Of a stretch of DNA of 60,000 bases, positions 49,401-59,635 are shown piece by piece. The notes beneath the pieces are model-generated. The model was not told the origin of the DNA, made no database searches, and saw only the letters and a list, made by a program, of their open reading frames with translations. The translations under genes and the position numbers were made by a program. This DNA comes from Glandiceps talaboti (taxonomy: Eukaryota > Hemichordata > Enteropneusta > Spengelidae), in the NCBI RefSeq assembly GCF_964340395.1, contig NC_135561.1, positions 16,281,461-16,341,460 on the forward strand, in the 5' to 3' direction. The first letter of the stretch is position 1, and the number at the start of each line of letters is the position of its first letter.

Positions 49401-51830
49401 GATGTGTTGAGTGGGTGAGTGCGTGTATGGGAGGATGGATGGATGCATGGATGGATGGATGGATGGATGGATGGATGGGTAGGTGGGTGGGTGGGCCGGG
49501 TTGATGGGTGGAGGCGGAGAGAAAGAGGATTTAGAGAGATCAAATGTGCGTGTATGTTTGTATCGCACTTATGGCAGTGAAAATGTTAGAGTTAAAATAC
49601 AAGAACACGAACGACTGTGAGAACTATCTACATTACTTGTAATTTAAATAAAACATACGAGTTATTTGTTTGGTTACTCACATCAGATGTTTGGTATTCG
49701 TCTTTGAACTGTGCGGAATCGATGGCAGAAATCAATGCAGTTAGTCCACCTGAAGTGATGAATCGTTCTTGTATGGTTTCACTCTCTGATGCTATACTCG
49801 AATAGCACGACAATACTGTACATATTTCCTTCCATTTAGACTCTTCAGGCGATGACTTGAGAATATCTTGCACCAGTTTACTGAATATTTCTCCACCTCC
49901 TTCCTTTGTGAAGTACTTAGCTAACCATTCAGGGTAGATATAGTCGTTGTAGTCGTAATCACTGCTGCTTTGTTCTTTTTCTGCATTCTCAGCGAGGTCA
50001 CGCAGTTGTTCCAATGCTTGTTTCTTCTCCTTCGCGGTGAGGTCTTTCTTACCGAGGATTTCGAATACTTTGTTGACAGCCTTCTCTGTGGGTAATAATT
50101 TATCAACAACTGCCAAAATTGTTTCGGATTTCTTCTTTAGTTTCTCTGTTTTGCAATCTGTGAAGCGTTTCGCGAGTCTTTTCCCATTTGTCAAGTCGTG
50201 GCAGTCATCTGGTAAGTCTTTCACACTGACCAAGTAGATATCCAAGATCCATTCTATGATGCATCTAACCTGAAATAAAAATTGACATTCATTGGACAAA
50301 GCTTAAGTTCAGAACTTTCTCTCCTCGAAGTATTTCTTATTTCGAAGAATGCCAATAGCTTAAACCTGCAGAATGCTTGCCGCGCCAATCTTCGCTCGGC
50401 ATTCTGGGACAGCTAATCTGGGAAGACGGGATGAAGAGTCCTGTCGCAACGGCAATGTGACAAAGTATTTATGGTGTTCCCTGGTGTACTCGTATAATGT
50501 ACAACGGGTAGGCTATAAAGTTCACACTCTCCTATTTCTAGGGAAGATTTCTTTTTGCTATGTGCAGCTGACAGTAAAAGAATAAAATGGCTGACCATAG
50601 TTACCTGGGTTCTCGCTCACCGCGGAAAGCTAGGGTTTGTTTTATCAAAAAGCATTCCAAAGACCGAAAAGTATCTTAGAATAACACAAAAGCCAGTCAA
50701 ACGATTATCTACTGGAAACATTACACCTAGAAATGTCTTGCCTTTTACATCGTGTTCATCTTCTGTTCGCCTGAGAACTTCTAACAAATCACCGATTGAT
50801 GACGTCTCCAGGCAGGATTCTACACTTTAGCTTTTTCGTATGGTTCTATCAGATCACCGCATGATTAATACCATAACCCCCCCCCCACACACACACACAC
50901 ACACACCATATTCGATAATGGGCCGGTAGCCAGCTAGTACGTGTTTTTGCTTTCTAGTTTAAAATCTTTTAAAGCGAATGCACGCTAGCTAGAAGAGCAA
51001 AATTGAAGAATTGTTCTGTTACAGAAAATCTCATAAAATACTCACTACATGGTAGGAATACTTACGTCAAGATCATCGCTGTTGTCTGCATACTGGTCAG
51101 CATTTCCTTCTGTGAGAATGGCCGTCAGTCCGCCACCTTGTATTAGCTGCTCTCTGAACGTCTTGCTATTCTTGACAAAAATACGACACGTTGATAGTAG
51201 TAACCTAAGCTGTTCTAACTTGAAGTCACTATGGTTGGTAGATGATATATCCTTAGCTATCCTACTGTAAGTCTGTCCTCCCTGTCTGTCGGCCATGTAC
51301 TTCGATAACGCTTTGTAGGTTGATGAACTGTACTTTTCCGAGGCTGATCGCATAACCTCTTTTAGCAATTCCAAGATATCTGTTCTCTTCTGTTTGTTGA
51401 TTCCTGCACAATTCAGCTCTCTCAGGGCTCTGTTTATAGCGACCTTTCCCGTCAAAACCTTAGCGTTGTCGCCATCATCAATATCACTAAAATTGTCACT
51501 TTCGCTGTCATTCTTCGTGACGATTGCTAATTTCTTTTTCAGGTTGACGCCTCTTTTCCCTTTGGATACTTTTCCGTGGACTTCATCCAAAGTCTTCACA
51601 TTTTTTCTGTCGCCAATTAACCTTTTTGATACACGATTCTCATCAGGCGACTGGACATCGACGTGCGATTGTTCAACCTGTTCGCTTTTTTTGCTCTGTG
51701 CGTTATCAGATTTTGTGGGCAGCCCGAGATCTGCCGAGTTCCCCTTTGTGAGTATAGACTGTGATTGAGATTTAGGTTTTCCGCTCGCCTGACTACCGCG
51801 TGGTGCGCGAGAGCTACTAGCACTTCCCAT
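35117..51830 (-). CDS. giant modular ARM-like repeat protein with C-terminal TIR domain (13 exons)
   Basis: Thirteen minus-strand exons give about 2,250 residues. The start ATG at 51830 gives MGSASSSR, a good N-myristoylation context (Gly2, Ser6). About ten tandem modules of 190-220 residues follow (end of exon 1; exons 2, 3, 4, 5, 6+7, 8, 9, 10, 11), mostly on phase 0-0 exons. Each has a helical first half, an acidic linker in several copies, and a second half of the type GGxxYSKxxxD…LLLSSCxxF…FIxxGGLxxLL. Exon 11 is recognisably armadillo/HEAT-like. Exons 12-13 form a TIR domain ([54 protein letters not shown]). ARM plus TIR recalls SARM1, whose ARM region restrains a TIR NADase; there is no SAM domain here. 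A signalling or NADase role at a membrane is inference. A Ngaro-type element lies in intron 3, and the acceptor of exon 6 looks damaged. Confidence 0.85.
35676..35936 (-). CDS. exon 12 of ARM-TIR gene: first two-thirds of TIR domain
   Basis: 261 nt, phase 1-1, acceptor TTCTAG, donor GTATGT. It encodes [39 protein letters not shown] and [17 protein letters not shown]. The codon of the presumed catalytic glutamate is split across the following intron. Confidence 0.88.
36350..36995 (-). CDS. exon 11 of ARM-TIR gene: armadillo/HEAT-like region
   Basis: 646 nt, phase 0 in, 1 out, acceptor CTACAG, donor GTAAGT. About 215 residues of paired helices: [76 protein letters not shown]. This is the clearest ARM-type part of the protein. 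Confidence 0.87.
37373..37957 (-). CDS. exon 10 of ARM-TIR gene: diverged module
   Basis: 585 nt, phase 0-0, acceptor GTTTAG, donor GTGAGT. It starts [15 protein letters not shown] and ends [19 protein letters not shown], the module-end signature. Confidence 0.85.
38440..39039 (-). CDS. exon 9 of ARM-TIR gene: diverged module
   Basis: 600 nt if the donor is GTATTA after GAT (38440), which keeps phase 0. A stronger-looking GTATGT a few bases on would give phase 1 and break the frame into exon 10. It starts [16 protein letters not shown] and ends with [15 protein letters not shown]. Confidence 0.75.
39354..39941 (-). CDS. exon 8 of ARM-TIR gene: diverged module
   Basis: 588 nt, phase 0-0, acceptor TTTCAG, donor GTATAG. 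It starts [15 protein letters not shown]. The end is Ser/Gln-rich ([16 protein letters not shown]). Same size as exon 2. Confidence 0.83.
40239..40418. repeat. CA and CATA microsatellite in intron 7
   Basis: CA units flank CATA units in alternation, inside the intron between exons 7 and 8 of the ARM-TIR gene. Confidence 0.95.
40432..40642 (-). CDS. exon 7 of ARM-TIR gene: second half of module
   Basis: 211 nt, phase 2 in and 0 out, acceptor ATGCAG, donor GTATGT. It encodes [20 protein letters not shown] and [15 protein letters not shown]. Exons 6 and 7 together are 615 nt, so skipping both keeps the frame. Confidence 0.82.
40882..41285 (-). CDS. exon 6 of ARM-TIR gene: first half of module, acceptor damaged
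   Basis: By homology to exon 2 (VRCIIEWIL) the exon should start at GTC AGA TGC (41285). The two bases before it are AT instead of AG. The next AG is 5 nt inside and would shift the frame. The exon leaves in phase 2 at GTAAGC and joins exon 7 correctly. Contents: [13 protein letters not shown], an Asp run from GAT repeats, and [16 protein letters not shown]. Confidence 0.7.
41576..42241 (-). CDS. exon 5 of ARM-TIR gene: repeat module with acidic linker
   Basis: 666 nt, phase 0-0, acceptor CAACAG, donor GTAAGT. It starts [16 protein letters not shown], has a [17 protein letters not shown] run in the middle, then [13 protein letters not shown] and [11 protein letters not shown]. Confidence 0.86.
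42429..42986 (-). CDS. exon 4 of ARM-TIR gene: repeat module
   Basis: 558 nt, phase 0-0, acceptor TTTCAG, donor GTGAGT. Encodes 186 residues with [14 protein letters not shown] and [16 protein letters not shown]. No acidic linker. Confidence 0.88.
43036..43332 (+). repeat. split direct repeat A1
   Basis: It begins TAATATTTTCTAGCGG and ends at AACTCACC. It contains a perfect CRE-like TGACGTCA (43160-43167), so it may carry the element promoter. A second copy lies at 47461. Confidence 0.92.
43386..46250 (+). CDS. Ngaro-like gag-RT-RNase H polyprotein
   Basis: 954 residues. A charged, coiled N-terminal part (about 1-200) precedes a CCHC knuckle [14 protein letters not shown] (about 228-241). 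The reverse transcriptase spans about 380-600: [43 protein letters not shown], and the catalytic YFDDG at about residue 512. RNase H follows: [14 protein letters not shown] (about 679), [24 protein letters not shown]. The tail ([24 protein letters not shown]) is typical of DIRS-group elements. A candidate intron (GTTTGC at 46201 to ACAG at 46313, phase 1) would fuse the frame to the recombinase downstream; this is inference. Confidence 0.92.
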   Translation: METNADTPAKTSNTDSVSVDEITAQVTERMTARDDKLLNDIGRLMDSKLQDFRAEINEKADENINEIRSHLKYREPRTFKKKGCEKQFKHNEQVLDCLGKAAKEIDTKRLDKAKETLDTGMKIIQERQKLALIADSEKLGWKTAEEYETHELASDEEDEKRLWKAAQRAERRVKEEQKEKNNKRRKLTGPSTHQLLNAGAMSYNSQGGHGQWQQGGRRTTRDKSRDVCHVCGKAGHWRADCPMLQQLTAGSSLQTSIGQLSIFNILVENGRVPSVSHLAPRSKMINVFNSSKQLGDKVDINFRDEFVTVRMSPRARLAKSVNFWKSFSSSKFILGVISEGYKLPFYFEPGNSFAKNNRTAVNHSSFVETEISCLLKKGCITQCVSKPKVVNPLTVSNNSGKLRLILDLRYVNQFLYKHKFKIDDIFVARELLGNAKFLYKFDIKSAYHHVEIFPVHRTYLGFAWIFKGDGEASYFVFNVLPFGLASAPYVFTRLLRPLVTSCREVGVRSLMYFDDGLGGAPTQQVATSESLHVKDVLEKAGFLLSEEKCVWKPTPQISWLGYDIDLTNNSFSVSGDRVVKLKAVIALVLRLHEKACKIPVIILAKVAGLIVSMHAVIDSLCKLRSRYLYYIIETRKSWSDIVDIPHELVLDLEFWLNNICELNSRNWSMSSDKLTTNGDTVIYSDASQVAYGGITSLRGEVLIAHGNWSQGEATMSSIWREAKAVENTLLSFSDKLKHKSVTWYTDNQNIVKIINNGSMKADLQYIALRINEYIVRNRVTLNLVRIPRTENELADYISKIVDKDDWSISPLIFSDVNASWGPFTIDRFATFYNTKCTRFNFRYWNPGTEAVDAFSVDWGGENNWVVPPPCMVTRVISHMHLCRAQGVLIVPEWKGSCYWPMLCPDGNCFDSFVSESKRLPHMPGIALQGKFKQSLFTAGLLPFRMLALMLDFTK
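46337..47338 (+). pseudogene. Ngaro-like tyrosine recombinase, interrupted by one stop
   Basis: The frame carries the recombinase motifs: [17 protein letters not shown] with the first catalytic arginine, then HSFRAGG (HxxR), GRWRSES, and the nucleophile region [12 protein letters not shown] at 47114-47116 splits the frame just before the catalytic core half (GAA to TAA would explain it). The glycines after HSFR are expanded to four by a run of 13 G. The open frame extends upstream of 46337 to an acceptor at 46313 ([15 protein letters not shown]). The enzyme would integrate the element circle; this copy is probably inactive unless the stop is bypassed. Confidence 0.85.
47375..47460 (+). repeat. 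split direct repeat B1
   Basis: It starts TCCAGAATAAAACATACAGG and ends TAGACAAAAC, directly abutting A2. It is identical to B2 at 48102-48187. Confidence 0.92.
47461..47757 (+). repeat. split direct repeat A2
   Basis: One base differs from A1 (CAATGG in A1 against CAATAG here). A C-run of about 12 follows at once. Confidence 0.92.
47758..48101 (+). other. unique segment between A2 and B2
   Basis: 344 bp. It contains a short open frame (from 47788) and an acceptor-like TTTTGCAG at 47819. In the simplest Ngaro layout A2 and B2 would be adjacent, so this extra segment is unusual. No function assigned. Confidence 0.5.
48102..48187 (+). repeat. split direct repeat B2, right end of element
   Basis: 86 bp identical to B1; it marks the right boundary of the retrotransposon. 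Confidence 0.92.
48482..49138 (-). CDS. exon 3 of ARM-TIR gene: repeat module with acidic linker
   Basis: 657 nt, phase 0-0, acceptor TTGCAG, donor GTAAGT. A lysine-rich helical half is followed by about 30 Asp/Glu/Asn residues encoded by GAT/GAC repeats, then [14 protein letters not shown] and [11 protein letters not shown]. Confidence 0.88.
49682..50269 (-). CDS. exon 2 of ARM-TIR gene: repeat module
   Basis: 588 nt, phase 0-0, acceptor TTTCAG, donor GTGAGT. It encodes [13 protein letters not shown], then [13 protein letters not shown], and ends [20 protein letters not shown]. Confidence 0.88.
51066..51830 (-). CDS. exon 1 of ARM-TIR gene: N-terminus and first half-module
   Basis: 255 residues ending in phase 0 at GTAAGT. 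The start is the ATG of MGSASSS; an upstream in-frame TTG is not needed. A basic, Ser/Gln-rich disordered stretch (about 1-120) precedes the second half of a module: [40 protein letters not shown]. Confidence 0.85.
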
Positions 51831-53929
51831 GATCAATTTGGAATTGGTGCGCTCATTTGCACATGTCAGTCACACTGGTTACCTTCGGTACAATAATTAG
51901 TATCGATCGACTTCTCTTATATTCAACTTCAATGTAAACAAACGACAGTATATGGTTATTTGAGAAGAAATGAGTAACGCTATACTAGTAATCACAAACA
52001 CTTAAATGGTTATGTTTGGTCGTGTAGACTTGGAGCCGATTTCATATCAAATTGACTGTAATGATCTATCATGTACATACTGACGTTCTGGACAAAAAAT
52101 TCAAGTTGCAAAATAATAACAAACCTATCTGAATAACTACGTATGCTTTGTTCGTGTCACTATATGGTCTGGTGAGCTGTCACTAAACAGCGACATCAAC
52201 GGCAATGACCGTATTTCAAATGACTAATGATAAAATTATCTAAAAAGGCAAGTTTTTGAAACTGTTTTAAAACTGTCGACTGAAGAAGCAGCTCGGATCT
52301 GTGATGGCAAGGCATTCCAGAGACGCGAGGGGCACAGATTGAAAAATCTCGATTACCATACTGCCAATAGGCTGGTGTAAATTAATGTTACCATTGGACT
52401 GAGAACAAAGGGTACATTAAGACCAGTACTTCATTAAGTACATGTGAGATGGTACTTTAACTTTAAAGGATCCAAATTGGTCATGACAGCTCGGAAATGA
52501 GAGTTTGAAGCATGTTTTCAGTCTCGCCGGTTGAGGGCGCGGTTGCTAGGTATCCGTACTTATCGTCCGAGTCTCGAGATATAAAGTTAAAAAACCGTAC
52601 TGCTGTCTTTTCGTATTGGGGGAAACAGGTATTCACAAACACTTGCGGCAAACGAATGTACATTTTTTTGTCACCAACATCAGTTTAAAGACGGAATTTT
52701 CGCAGAAAATTGCTCCTGTCTAAAATTGATGGGGACAGTGTACATGTGATATGTACATGACTGCTTGATATACGTGAGATTTACAGCAATTGTTTCTTGA
52801 ATCATAATGTGCCAATAAGTACGAAAGCTTTCTCGAGCTTGGGGCAAAGTATAAACGAACTAGTCCAAATACGTATAAGTTTTACTACTAGTAATTCCTC
52901 TCTGATCCACTTCAGTATTATATTGATGGCCTTGTTAGCGACACATGGTACGACTGCCTATCAACGAAAACCACAGTAGGTACGGCAGCTGTAACGAACG
53001 AGTACTGTATACGAAATCTCCACGATTATAACGTTATGTATCGTAGGCCAGGATCAGGGATATCATTCGGTCTGCGCTGAAACCCATTCGGGCCGGTTGT
53101 GACTCAAAACAACGTTTAAAATTTGTGAAAGCGCCCAGTATACTACGAGTGTCGATTGGCCTAATTTCAAAACGCCATGGCAGACTCATAACAATAGCCC
53201 GGCAGTTGCCAATGCCTAATTATATTACTAGTAAACCTATACATAATAATTTATACCTCCTTCCATAAAAACCATGTCGTATATTATATAGAACGAAGCG
53301 ACAATTAACAGCAGCCATGAGTGTTGGACTACGCTTGTTTATACACGAGCGCTGTTTTCGTTTTGCTGCAAGCATATATATATATACCATTCAACAGGCG
53401 TTGCCCAATGACAGGAGGAGGGTTTAGTGTTAGTGCAGAGGAAACCAGAGTGTCCGGGGAAACATGTGTTGTTCGGTAGAGTAGTACTTACACTTATGTA
53501 GTTGAAACTTGTAATTTTACTGTAACATAGAGTATGGTCTCAACAGCAGTTAAAATTCATGTAGATCATGAGATATGTATGATTTTTTAGCCGACACTCT
53601 TCTTACTTACAGGGTGGTAAATTTTAATCAAACCCTGAATGGCAATTGGTTTTAACCACTCGGCTACATACTGATAACACTCCTTATTTGAATAAAAAAC
53701 TTCTTAAAATTACAACTTACAAGAGTGTTCTTTTGCTGTGGACAGTTAGGGGTTACAACCACTCTAAAATATCCAGGACTCAAAAATTGCACTGTTTTTT
53801 TTATCAATTGTGCATTAAAACTTCGGTTATCTCAATGCCGTTGTTATGAATTGAATTTTCGGGTCTTCAATATAAGAATCCCACTGGTAAAAAAAGCACC
53901 CTGTGTTTCGTTTGTCATGACGTTATGTT

Positions 53930-53964
<35 letters not shown>

Positions 53965-56890
53965 TAACTACAGAGGGGGGAAGTGGAATATTAGTGTGTG
54001 GCACAATATGCGACCCTCCTTCTAGTCCGCTGTGCTAATTGAAGTGACACTTCCTCAATTTCCGTTCTCTAATATATGACCCTCTTCGTGCAAATATCGC
54101 AATAAAAAATAACACAGCCTATTAGTCAGGAGGTCTTTGGTTCGAATTAAATTACCGACAGGAAATTCTTCCTTAGTAAGACCCCATTACATTGATAGTT
54201 TTTATAGGCATTTGTTGTTTCCCACTAATACCACCACAGTGAGTTTTGTGTTTGTATTAAATCAACATGCCTGTGTTTGGATGTAATTGATTGAGCTGAA
54301 GGCCAGAACTCCCAAAGATTAGATAAACGCACAACTGACAACCTACGAACCCTAGGTCCACAACTACCATATTATCCCCAATATCATGCTACGTTGTTCT
54401 CCCTTTACTGCTGTGAGACCTGCTCCTCCCCTCACACCACACCACAGTAAGCAGTTAATTGACTGCATTTCACTGATATATTATGATATTACGTTATAAT
54501 GGTGGGAGTGGTGAGATGTGGTAGCAGTAGGATTTGAAACAGGTGGCAGCGGTGGGATCATGCCAAAATCACAAAATAAATGTTAAGTTAGATTGTTAAA
54601 ATGAGTAAAATGCCCGCCCCAAATTTCCATTTTTTGAAATATGGCTCCCCCGAGGACCGATTAAATTTTGCAAAATGTGACCCACCCCTAATCCCCCGGC
54701 CGCGGCCATTCCCCTTTTAATTATTGAAGGTGCCCTAAATTCCACCCAAGTGACTTAGCTGACGTTATGATTGCGCAGCTTACGGTTATACACTATCAGA
54801 AGAAAAATGCGTGGTTATAACTCACATGCAGACAGGGGTCGCGTATTAAGATCGATCGAGACGCAATATAAAATAAGACGCACACCAAACAACAGTGCGG
54901 TGTTTTTCCGAATAATATGTACAAAGTTGCTGCATTCGATCAGAGCATTCGATGTTGATTTGTTTATAGACCCTGGAGTGAACAGGTAGAGCTACAAGTA
55001 GTCAAACGATCTATATACTGTATACTCTGTGTGTGAACGGTACTGTATTTGCTATGAAATGATATCATCTCCAATGACAGCGGTTGACAAACTTAAGGTG
55101 AAATCAGCCTTGTGCATATGAGAGTTTCACTATTCGTCTACTAATGAAGTCTAACACTGCACTGTCCTGAGATGCACAATGTAACGTACACTTGTGCTGG
55201 TATTCTGACATACACTGCCAACCAAGCCGCTAAACTGCAAAGTGTGTAGAAAGACACGAACCAGTACTTCTCCAGAAATCGTACAAGTCAAGGCTGGAGT
55301 TATCAGACTCCAGTGTATATATACCCATTCCGGTGTAGAGGAATAAAAAATTCATGGTAATATTATAAATATAATTGTACATTACCTTTGCTGTCGTCTT
55401 CCTCGTACACCCTGGTGTCAACGAATTCGAAATTCTATATACCAAGGTGAGGAAATCAAGGTATTCATATACATATGACCAACCGAACAATTCACAATAA
55501 AATATATATATACAATAGAGGGGTCGTCTGTCGCCACTGAGGTCACGACAACTTCTTTAGAATCCCAATGGCAATGCTTTGTAGTAGCTTCAAGTCACTT
55601 TCGTTTCTCTGGATCGCTGCGTTCAATCTACATCCTTTCTTAGCTGTTGTCTAGAAAATTGTTCACTAGTTTGCACACACACAGACTACTCCCTTTATTT
55701 ATATCCCATTTTGAAATTATCCTTGGAAATTGGTTTTCGTTTTTTTTTACAAATGCTTTGGTTGTCATGACAACAGCATACCAACAAAAATCAAATTAAT
55801 TAAAATATAGTGTGGGTGTCGTAGTCCTTACTACTTTGGGGACCCAGCCTGAGTCATGATCCTTTTTAGCGTGACAATCTTTAGCTACAGATTTGGCGAA
55901 AAATAGACAAGCAATGACCAATGAATAATTCTTTTATTTTCTCACAGTTTGTGTTTTTGCCTTGTACACACCATTAAGTCGAGCAAGCCGCTGATCGACT
56001 ACGAATATATTACGATACTGATAGGGTACGACGGACGGTTACGGACAGCAGGTAACTTTGGTAAATCATTTGACCAGTCCCGGTGTACATGTATATTCTC
56101 CTTACACACCACAGACATCCATCAAACGATTTTTCACAGACTAACAAACAAGCTCTGGGAGATCAATATTAACAACTGGGTAATGCCTGTTTTGAGCTGT
56201 CCATCCATGAGATCTTAGCAGGATGTTTACAGTTATCCAAATGCTGGTTTCTACTACTGTTGTTGTTATTGTTGTTAGCCTTTTACAAAGACAATAAAGT
56301 GTTAATAAAAGAGCAATTTTCTCAATACACACTGGCCTTGTATATGTATTCATAGGACTATTTACTACTACACTGATTTCATTTTGATTGCGCTGCAATA
56401 ATTATCAATTTTGGCCACTTTAGTTAGAAGGTGGTAGGTAGTCTTGCTGCTAGACGTTCTGGCTTTCTTTCGATACTATAAGCGAACGAAGTTCGCAGTG
56501 AGGGCTTGCTCGGATGGATGTTCCATCTCGATAGCGATGATGTTCGGGCGTGTGTCGTATTCTATCGGAAGAACATCCGAGGTCTAGCAGATAGACTAGG
56601 TGGTAGGGGGCTCTGAGGTCTAACTAAAGATATTTAGTTTTTTATCCTCCATTGAACCACACACAAGTAAGTTTCTAGTATTTCTTACTTGTCCGTGATT
56701 GAACTATTGATTTCGCCCCTTACAGTTTGCCCAATTTATTCAGCGCCCTCAAGCGGACACACTGTAACACTTCATATATTCATGGTGATATTCTATCATG
56801 CGTCATATAAATATCGTTACTTCCTGCAGCTGTTTGACTCTATAACAGTACGTACAACGTCCACCAGGAACCTTAAAACGCGAACAAATC
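51831..56890. other. upstream region of ARM-TIR gene and intergenic spacer
   Basis: No supported exon. It contains an ATA microsatellite (about 53930-53959) and a dispersed-repeat end (54640-54735). Open frames at 52481, 53646, 54771, 55230, 55949 and 56141 lack domains, partners or codon evidence. The promoter of the minus-strand gene should lie just right of 51830 but shows no recognisable core motif. Confidence 0.5.
54640..54735. mobile_element. fragment of the G/C-run dispersed repeat
   Basis: TGTGACCCACCCC followed by TTATTGAAGGTGCCCTAA matches the ends of the elements at 7393-8160 and 14908-15738. Confidence 0.65.
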
Positions 56891-57206
56891 ATGGCCGAGG
56901 GATCGACAAAAAAACACTTAATGTACATTTATTCGAAAATCGAATCTTTCAACTCCGCTGCAGCTACAGTCCGGAGATCAATAACGGATATGATCAACGG
57001 TGATGGGGATTTGAAAGACAACGTCGAAGTATTGGATTATGACGGAGTAAACCAACGTCCACTCGACAGTGCCTACACCGTCACTGCTGTAGTCGTCATC
57101 GACTCCCGTCAAACTCGTACCCTAATAACTCCGGAAAGACGCGACCCTAACGTCGATCATTGGGATGACCTCAATATGCTTTATCGTGAAAAGACAAAAC
57201 CTAAAG
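56891..57206 (+). CDS. exon 1 of unrecognised gene, copy 2
   Basis: 106 residues. The last 60 are nearly identical to copy 1 at protein and DNA level, much closer than the flanks, which suggests gene conversion or strong constraint. Confidence 0.8.
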
Positions 57207-57635
57207 GTAGACTGTCCTTTATTCGGGGAGAGTAACCTTTTGTTTGTATAAGGGGTTAACCATTGTTTTCCGGGGTTTGGGGGGGGGGATTTTCGAAGAA
57301 AAATTATCACCGTCCAAAAGCAGGAAATCAAATTGGCTGACCAAATCAAGACAGAAAAAGGAGTGCCAGGGTGAGCTTAAAAGTTATTGCCGCGCTGCAA
57401 ATGCAGAATCTGCTATAAACGTCAATTTCCAAGGTACATGTGTTGCGGGGGCTAGTGCTGCATGTGTTGAGTTCAAGTGTTTCTGCACTTCAGCATTAGA
57501 GTATGATTAATTCTCCTTTTTTATTTTTTATTTTTTAAATTAATTAATTATTTATGTATGTATGTATGTATGTATGTATGTATGTATGTATGTATGTATG
57601 TATGTATGTATGTATGTATGTATGTATGTATGTAT

Positions 57636-57666
<31 letters not shown>

Positions 57667-59037
57667 CATGTATTTATTTATTTATTTATTGCATTCCTTT
57701 TGTATCAGGGGCTCACTAAACATGTTGGGAGCAGCACTAACAGAAAATTAAAATACATATACTAAAAATAGAATATATAAAAAGTATATAAACAATAAAA
57801 AAAAATTACCCTTCAAATGTTCGTAGTCAGAAGATCTAACCTCTAAACTGTTCTATATTGGTTTTAATAAAATCTTATCTTTTTAAATTTTCAATTTGTA
57901 TATATTCATTCGAATACAATGGATTTTACACAAAGACTAAAATAGAAAATCACGCCATTTCATGTTTGACCAGTTGCGTGATCGCAAGTCTATAATTCTC
58001 CTACAAATGGCTGACATATGGCCTATATTGCCGGCCAAAATGTTAGACTTTGTTCCCATAGTTCAGAAATACGATATTTTATATCGTAACACGTGTTATT
58101 GGCGCCACGGCATCGCCTATGGCGGCAACACCTAAACTTTGAATATTTTTATTCAACGATTTATACTAGGCCCCATGTGATACGACTATATACACAGTGT
58201 CGTTATATAGGGTTTTGAAATGCTCGTACGATAGACGTTGGAGACGTGTGTGTGTGTGTGTGTGGGTGTGTGTGATGGGGGAGTTTGGGTGTGTGTGTGT
58301 GTGTGTGTGTGTGTTTCAATGTGGCTGACCAAATCAATATCGTTAAAACACGTTGTTTTCAATTTTGAAAAAAAAAAACATTCTAGGTTCAATTCTGGTT
58401 GTCATTTATGGAGACGAGTGGTCCAAAGATCTCCCTGACAAAGAGTTGATTGCAAAGTCGTGGAAGTCCATCTGGAAATTCAACGACGAGTCAGCTTTTA
58501 GCCTTGTTGAAAAGAAGCGATGCTTCTCGATTTGTACCGAGTTTAACGATTATCAAAAAAGAACCTTATTGAAGTACATACTACATCTTCCGTTTATTCC
58601 ACAATATCAAGGTAAAACAGTTCTGGTTCTTGGCGACCATGAAGACACGACATTGTCAAACGTCAGAGAATATTTGAATGAACATCCTCTGCTGTCACAC
58701 AAATTTAAAGTTAAATCTTCAAAAATCAAAGAATGTCCTCAAGAAGAAATATCGCACTTTTCGTTTCACCAAGAGACGCAGAAGTGTGACGTGGGATTTA
58801 AACTATTGTATTACTGTGAGGACGTGATGGTAGCACAAGTTTGCGACACGGAACAGGAATGGGACACTATAGTTTCAAAAAAGCGCCCTCCGATCGACTT
58901 GTTCTCGCGTTCGCAAAATATTGATAAATGTGTTATTCTTCGTCCCAATACGAAACTCTTCACAAAGAACTTGAAGAATGAAATCGATCGGAAGGCGTTC
59001 ACAGAAAAACTGACGAAAATGATAAAGTGGAAATTTG
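56891..59037 (+). CDS. unrecognised gene family, copy 2 (two exons seen)
   Basis: Exons 56891-57206 and 58387-59037, joined in phase 1 (AAAG|GTAGAC, TTCTAG|G), give about 322 residues. Unlike copy 1, exon 1 is open from its ATG (MAEGSTKKHLMYIYSK). Strand-like segments NVEVLDYDGVN, TVTAVVVIDSRQ and SILVVIYGDEW suggest a Rossmann/TIR-like fold (inference). The second exon ends in phase 1 at GTAGGT, as copy 1 does. No homolog of copy 1 exon 3 is visible before the window ends. A candidate short exon at 59471-59520 (acceptor TTAACAG, stop TAG) has the right phase but no similarity. Confidence 0.75.
57207..58386. other. intron 1 of copy 2 with GTAT, TTTA and GT microsatellites
   Basis: GTAT at about 57553-57632, TTTA at about 57633-57690, and GT-rich at about 58243-58314. 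No foldback like the one in intron 1 of copy 1 is present. Confidence 0.8.
58387..59037 (+). CDS. exon 2 of unrecognised gene, copy 2
   Basis: 217 residues, phase 1-1. Conserved blocks with copy 1: VIYGDEWSKDLPDKEL, KSWKSIWKFNDESAFSLV, KCVILRPNTKLF. The middle differs in length. Confidence 0.85.
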
Positions 59038-59635
59038 GTAGGTTACACTTAAAGTTACACTTAAAGCTACACTTGCTGCAACTGGTACATGTTTTGAAAC
59101 TGTTTTGAAATGTACACTAATTAAATTAAACACCAGGGAGTTAAAGATTACACTGTGATCAATAAAGAAACTTGCTGCCAATATGTAATTTTGGCACTGC
59201 TTGAGACAGGCTAAGAGGTACATGCAGTTGGTCGAACATTATTGTAATGTACACTCTGAACAGTATCGAATAACATGCGAAGTACACATATTCGTTTAAC
59301 AGTACACATAGGAGTGTGCAATATATCCAATCAATACAAATTGATTTTGGGGTCCGCACCCGAAAGGCAATGCCCTAACGAATCACGATTTCAACGTATC
59401 ACTATACTTTTCATAAAATAGACCTCTAATTAACATACACATTGTCTAGTTTTGGTATATATTTTAACAGGTTGCAGTGAATGCATTGTTGGTTGTCAGA
59501 TCAAAAGAGTTATACACTAGTTACAGCTTGTGTACCCTTAAAGGTTGCTTCACTATGAAATCTTGCATTTTAAGTATTAAATGTTTGTCGACTTTCGAGG
59601 AGGTTGAAGTTATCTCCGATCATCAATCGTTCGGT

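Noticed and set aside
49302-49568. Pro/His/Ser-rich minus-strand frames
   Set aside because: Encoded by a GGAT/GGTG repeat in intron 2 of the ARM-TIR gene.
55230-55490. 86-residue minus-strand frame
   Set aside because: No domain, no splice partner, AT-rich region.
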